This document shows positions 62,201-64,000 of a stretch of DNA of 64,000 nucleotides, one piece after another. Every line of letters begins with the position of its first letter. Positions within the stretch are counted from its first letter, which is position 1. Both the position numbers and the translations under genes were made by a program. This DNA comes from Pempheris klunzingeri (lineage: Eukaryota; Chordata; Actinopteri; Acropomatiformes; Pempheridae): contig NC_092032.1 in assembly GCF_042242105.1 (NCBI RefSeq), positions 17,161,915 to 17,225,914 of the forward strand, read 5' to 3'. The notes beneath the pieces are model-generated. The model searched no databases and had not been told where the DNA came from. It was given only the letters and a program-made list of their open reading frames with translations.

Positions 62201-63752
62201 TGTTGGGCTTCACTATACAGTGAATGACACATAGTGAAACCGCATGTTTCTTTGTCTGTAAAACTATTGGGCTCCTTTCCCCAATGCCCCCCAGTTTCAC
62301 AGATAGGTGTGAAATCACCCCCGCGCCCAGCTCCACTGTCACCATTGGCCGGAGGGGACACATGATTTTACGACCGCAGGCCCACAAAACCAGTTCACCC
62401 CCACTGAACTCTCTCTCTTTCTCATCGTCTCTCCTGAAGTGGAGAGACCAGGTCTTTCCTGCTCCCTCTCCTCCTGCAGAGGAGAGACCAGCTCTCCTGA
62501 TCTTTCCTGAAGAGGAGAGACCAGCTCAACTCAGCTGAGCTCTGCCTCAGTGTGGTCTGTCCAGAGCAGCCACCTCCTTCATGGTAGCGACACAAGGTCC
62601 TGCCTGAAGTAAGCAGATCAGCGCCAGCAGGCACGACCCAGAGTCTGCCAGCTGATAACCAGAACCAACAACAGGAGCACACCAGCAAGTTAGCACAGAG
62701 CTGCTAACTAACAGGAACAAAGGAGCGACCGGATTCCTCCAGCCTGCAACCACACAGCACGGACACGAACCACACCTTTCCTCCAGCAACAAGCTGAGAA
62801 AGCAGCACCCTCAAGGACACTCCGTCTCCCCTTTTAAGGACTGGTAACAAACTCTAACTGGGCATAATTAGCATAGCATTACTGCATACATGGTTTACCC
62901 TTGTTAATGTATTGACTTGCTTTAATGTTCATTGAGTTTGATTATTGTGATGTGTTGTAGATTACTGTGCATCCATTAAGTTTAGTGATGTTAGCCTACA
63001 AACTAACCATCCTGTCTTAACCTGCACCTTTATCTCTCTCACACACACAGTCTGGCAACAGGCCACTGAGGGACAAGGCTAAGCTAACAGCACTTAGCTT
63101 TCCTTTGTCTGCCTCTGACCCACACCCCAGGGGGTCTGGCCATCACCATTTGGTCTCTCTCCCCCACCTTTGTGGGACCCATCTCACATTCCTCAGCCTT
63201 ATCACACACACACACACACACACACACACTCTTACACTCATATTATTCTAGTTTAGTCATAGAGATTTAGTTAGATTGTTTGATTGATTTTGTTTCTGCA
63301 ACAGCAGATGTCTTTAACACCTACTCTGCTCCAGCCGTACTTACAACCGAAGTACAAGTCCTTAATGCATAACAAATGATGTCCCTGAATTTTGCTCTGT
63401 TTTAATAAATGTTTTAATACTTGCTGTCTCCGTTAATGTTGTACAATTGTGGACACTGCCAACCTCTACACTGTCAAGAACTCCAAAAATCCTTCAGCTA
63501 GCTATCAATGTGGTAATTTTGGTAGTAATTATTAAATTAATTATAAAACATAATTCCAAATTGATAGTTTAGTATTTTTATGAGACTAAATCAATTAAAA
63601 CGGCTGTCTTTTCCTCGTTTTTCGAGGTGGTGCCCCAATCGAGGTGGACTTTAATCAAAGTTCATTTATTTTAATAATTATTAATTATCTTTGATAATCA
63701 TTAATTATTTCTGATAGCCAAATTGAACATTACCACTTGTTAAAGCACAACA
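62201..63752 (+). repeat. 3' LTR
   Basis: The same 1552 bp as the 5' LTR, preceded directly by the purine-rich GGCAGGGGGGA and followed by the ACCT duplication. Apparent identity of the two LTRs points to very recent insertion. Confidence 0.95.
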
Positions 63753-63756
63753 ACCT

Positions 63757-64000
63757 CACAGTCGTTAGTCTCTGGTTCCAAACTTAAATATATTAATTAT
63801 TTAAAACAAGCAGCTTTAATAGATAACAGATGTTACTTGAATTTATTTTCCATTACTTTTCATGAAGCATAAAGCCAGTAAACATAGGCTTTTCTTCACT
63901 AGTGATAAAAAAAGGAAGCTCTGAGCTAACAAATGGCTGCTGTGGGTTTTTGCGTAGGTTGGCTTGTGCAGTGTCTCCGAGTTAAAAGTGTTTTTTCTTT
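63757..64000 (+). other. sh3kbp1 intron 2, right of the retroelement
   Basis: AT-rich non-coding sequence to the window end; no exon seen. Confidence 0.6.

Larger units (their letters stand above)
57391..63756 (+). mobile_element. Young non-autonomous LTR retroelement, gag-only
   Basis: The element at 57,395-63,752 is flanked by the direct duplication ACCT (57,391-57,394 and 63,753-63,756). Both LTRs are 1552 bp with a constant offset of 4806, apparently without differences, including an equal 27-base CA tract in each. Internal DNA is 3254 bp: primer-binding site, repeated leader, one intact gag-like ORF, about 535 bp of non-coding sequence, then a polypurine tract. No protease, reverse transcriptase, RNase H or integrase motif is present, so it must depend on another element. 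It lies in sense orientation in sh3kbp1 intron 2. Confidence 0.93.

Overview
The window is vertebrate nuclear DNA, almost certainly from a ray-finned fish. It has long AT-rich non-coding DNA, abundant (CA)n/(TA)n microsatellites, several fish-type DNA-transposon remnants, and three split genes with vertebrate exon structure and GT-AG (occasionally GC-AG) introns. No bacterial, operon or CRISPR features are present.

Layout. 1-6.3 kb: gene-free repeat ground (hAT-like fragment, a TIR-bounded MITE, a reverse-strand LINE reverse-transcriptase remnant). 6.3-21.9 kb, minus strand: a complete tnk2 (ACK1 non-receptor tyrosine kinase). I reconstructed it as 18 core coding exons with matching phases (1006 residues) plus an in-frame alternative first exon (40 residues). 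22-27.2 kb: mostly featureless DNA ending in a GC-rich island that probably holds the upstream tnk2 promoter. 28.3-42.1 kb, minus strand: a complete tfr1/TFRC (transferrin receptor 1) of 18 coding exons encoding 760 residues, the same length as human TFRC. It has a non-coding first exon, a promoter with a hypoxia-response-like core, and a 3' UTR carrying six iron-responsive elements (IREs). tnk2 and TFRC are also neighbours in mammals, so this is conserved synteny. 42-48.2 kb: intergenic, repeat-rich. 48.5 kb to the window end, plus strand: the first two coding exons of sh3kbp1 (CIN85), divergent from tfr1, with the rest of the gene off the window.

Intron 2 of sh3kbp1 contains a very young, structurally complete LTR retroelement at 57,395-63,752. 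It has two 1552-bp LTRs, a 4-bp target duplication ACCT, a primer-binding site, a polypurine tract and one intact ~600-codon gag-like ORF, but no pol. It therefore looks non-autonomous and gag-only.

Functional links: tnk2 and sh3kbp1 both act in clathrin-dependent receptor endocytosis, and tfr1 is the classic cargo of that pathway. The co-location is positional; I infer no co-regulation. The most unusual points are the six-IRE array, the missing RGD and stalk cysteines in the receptor, two GC-AG introns in tfr1, the gag-only retroelement with a possible leader intron, and a 42-bp in-frame minisatellite in tnk2 intron 1.
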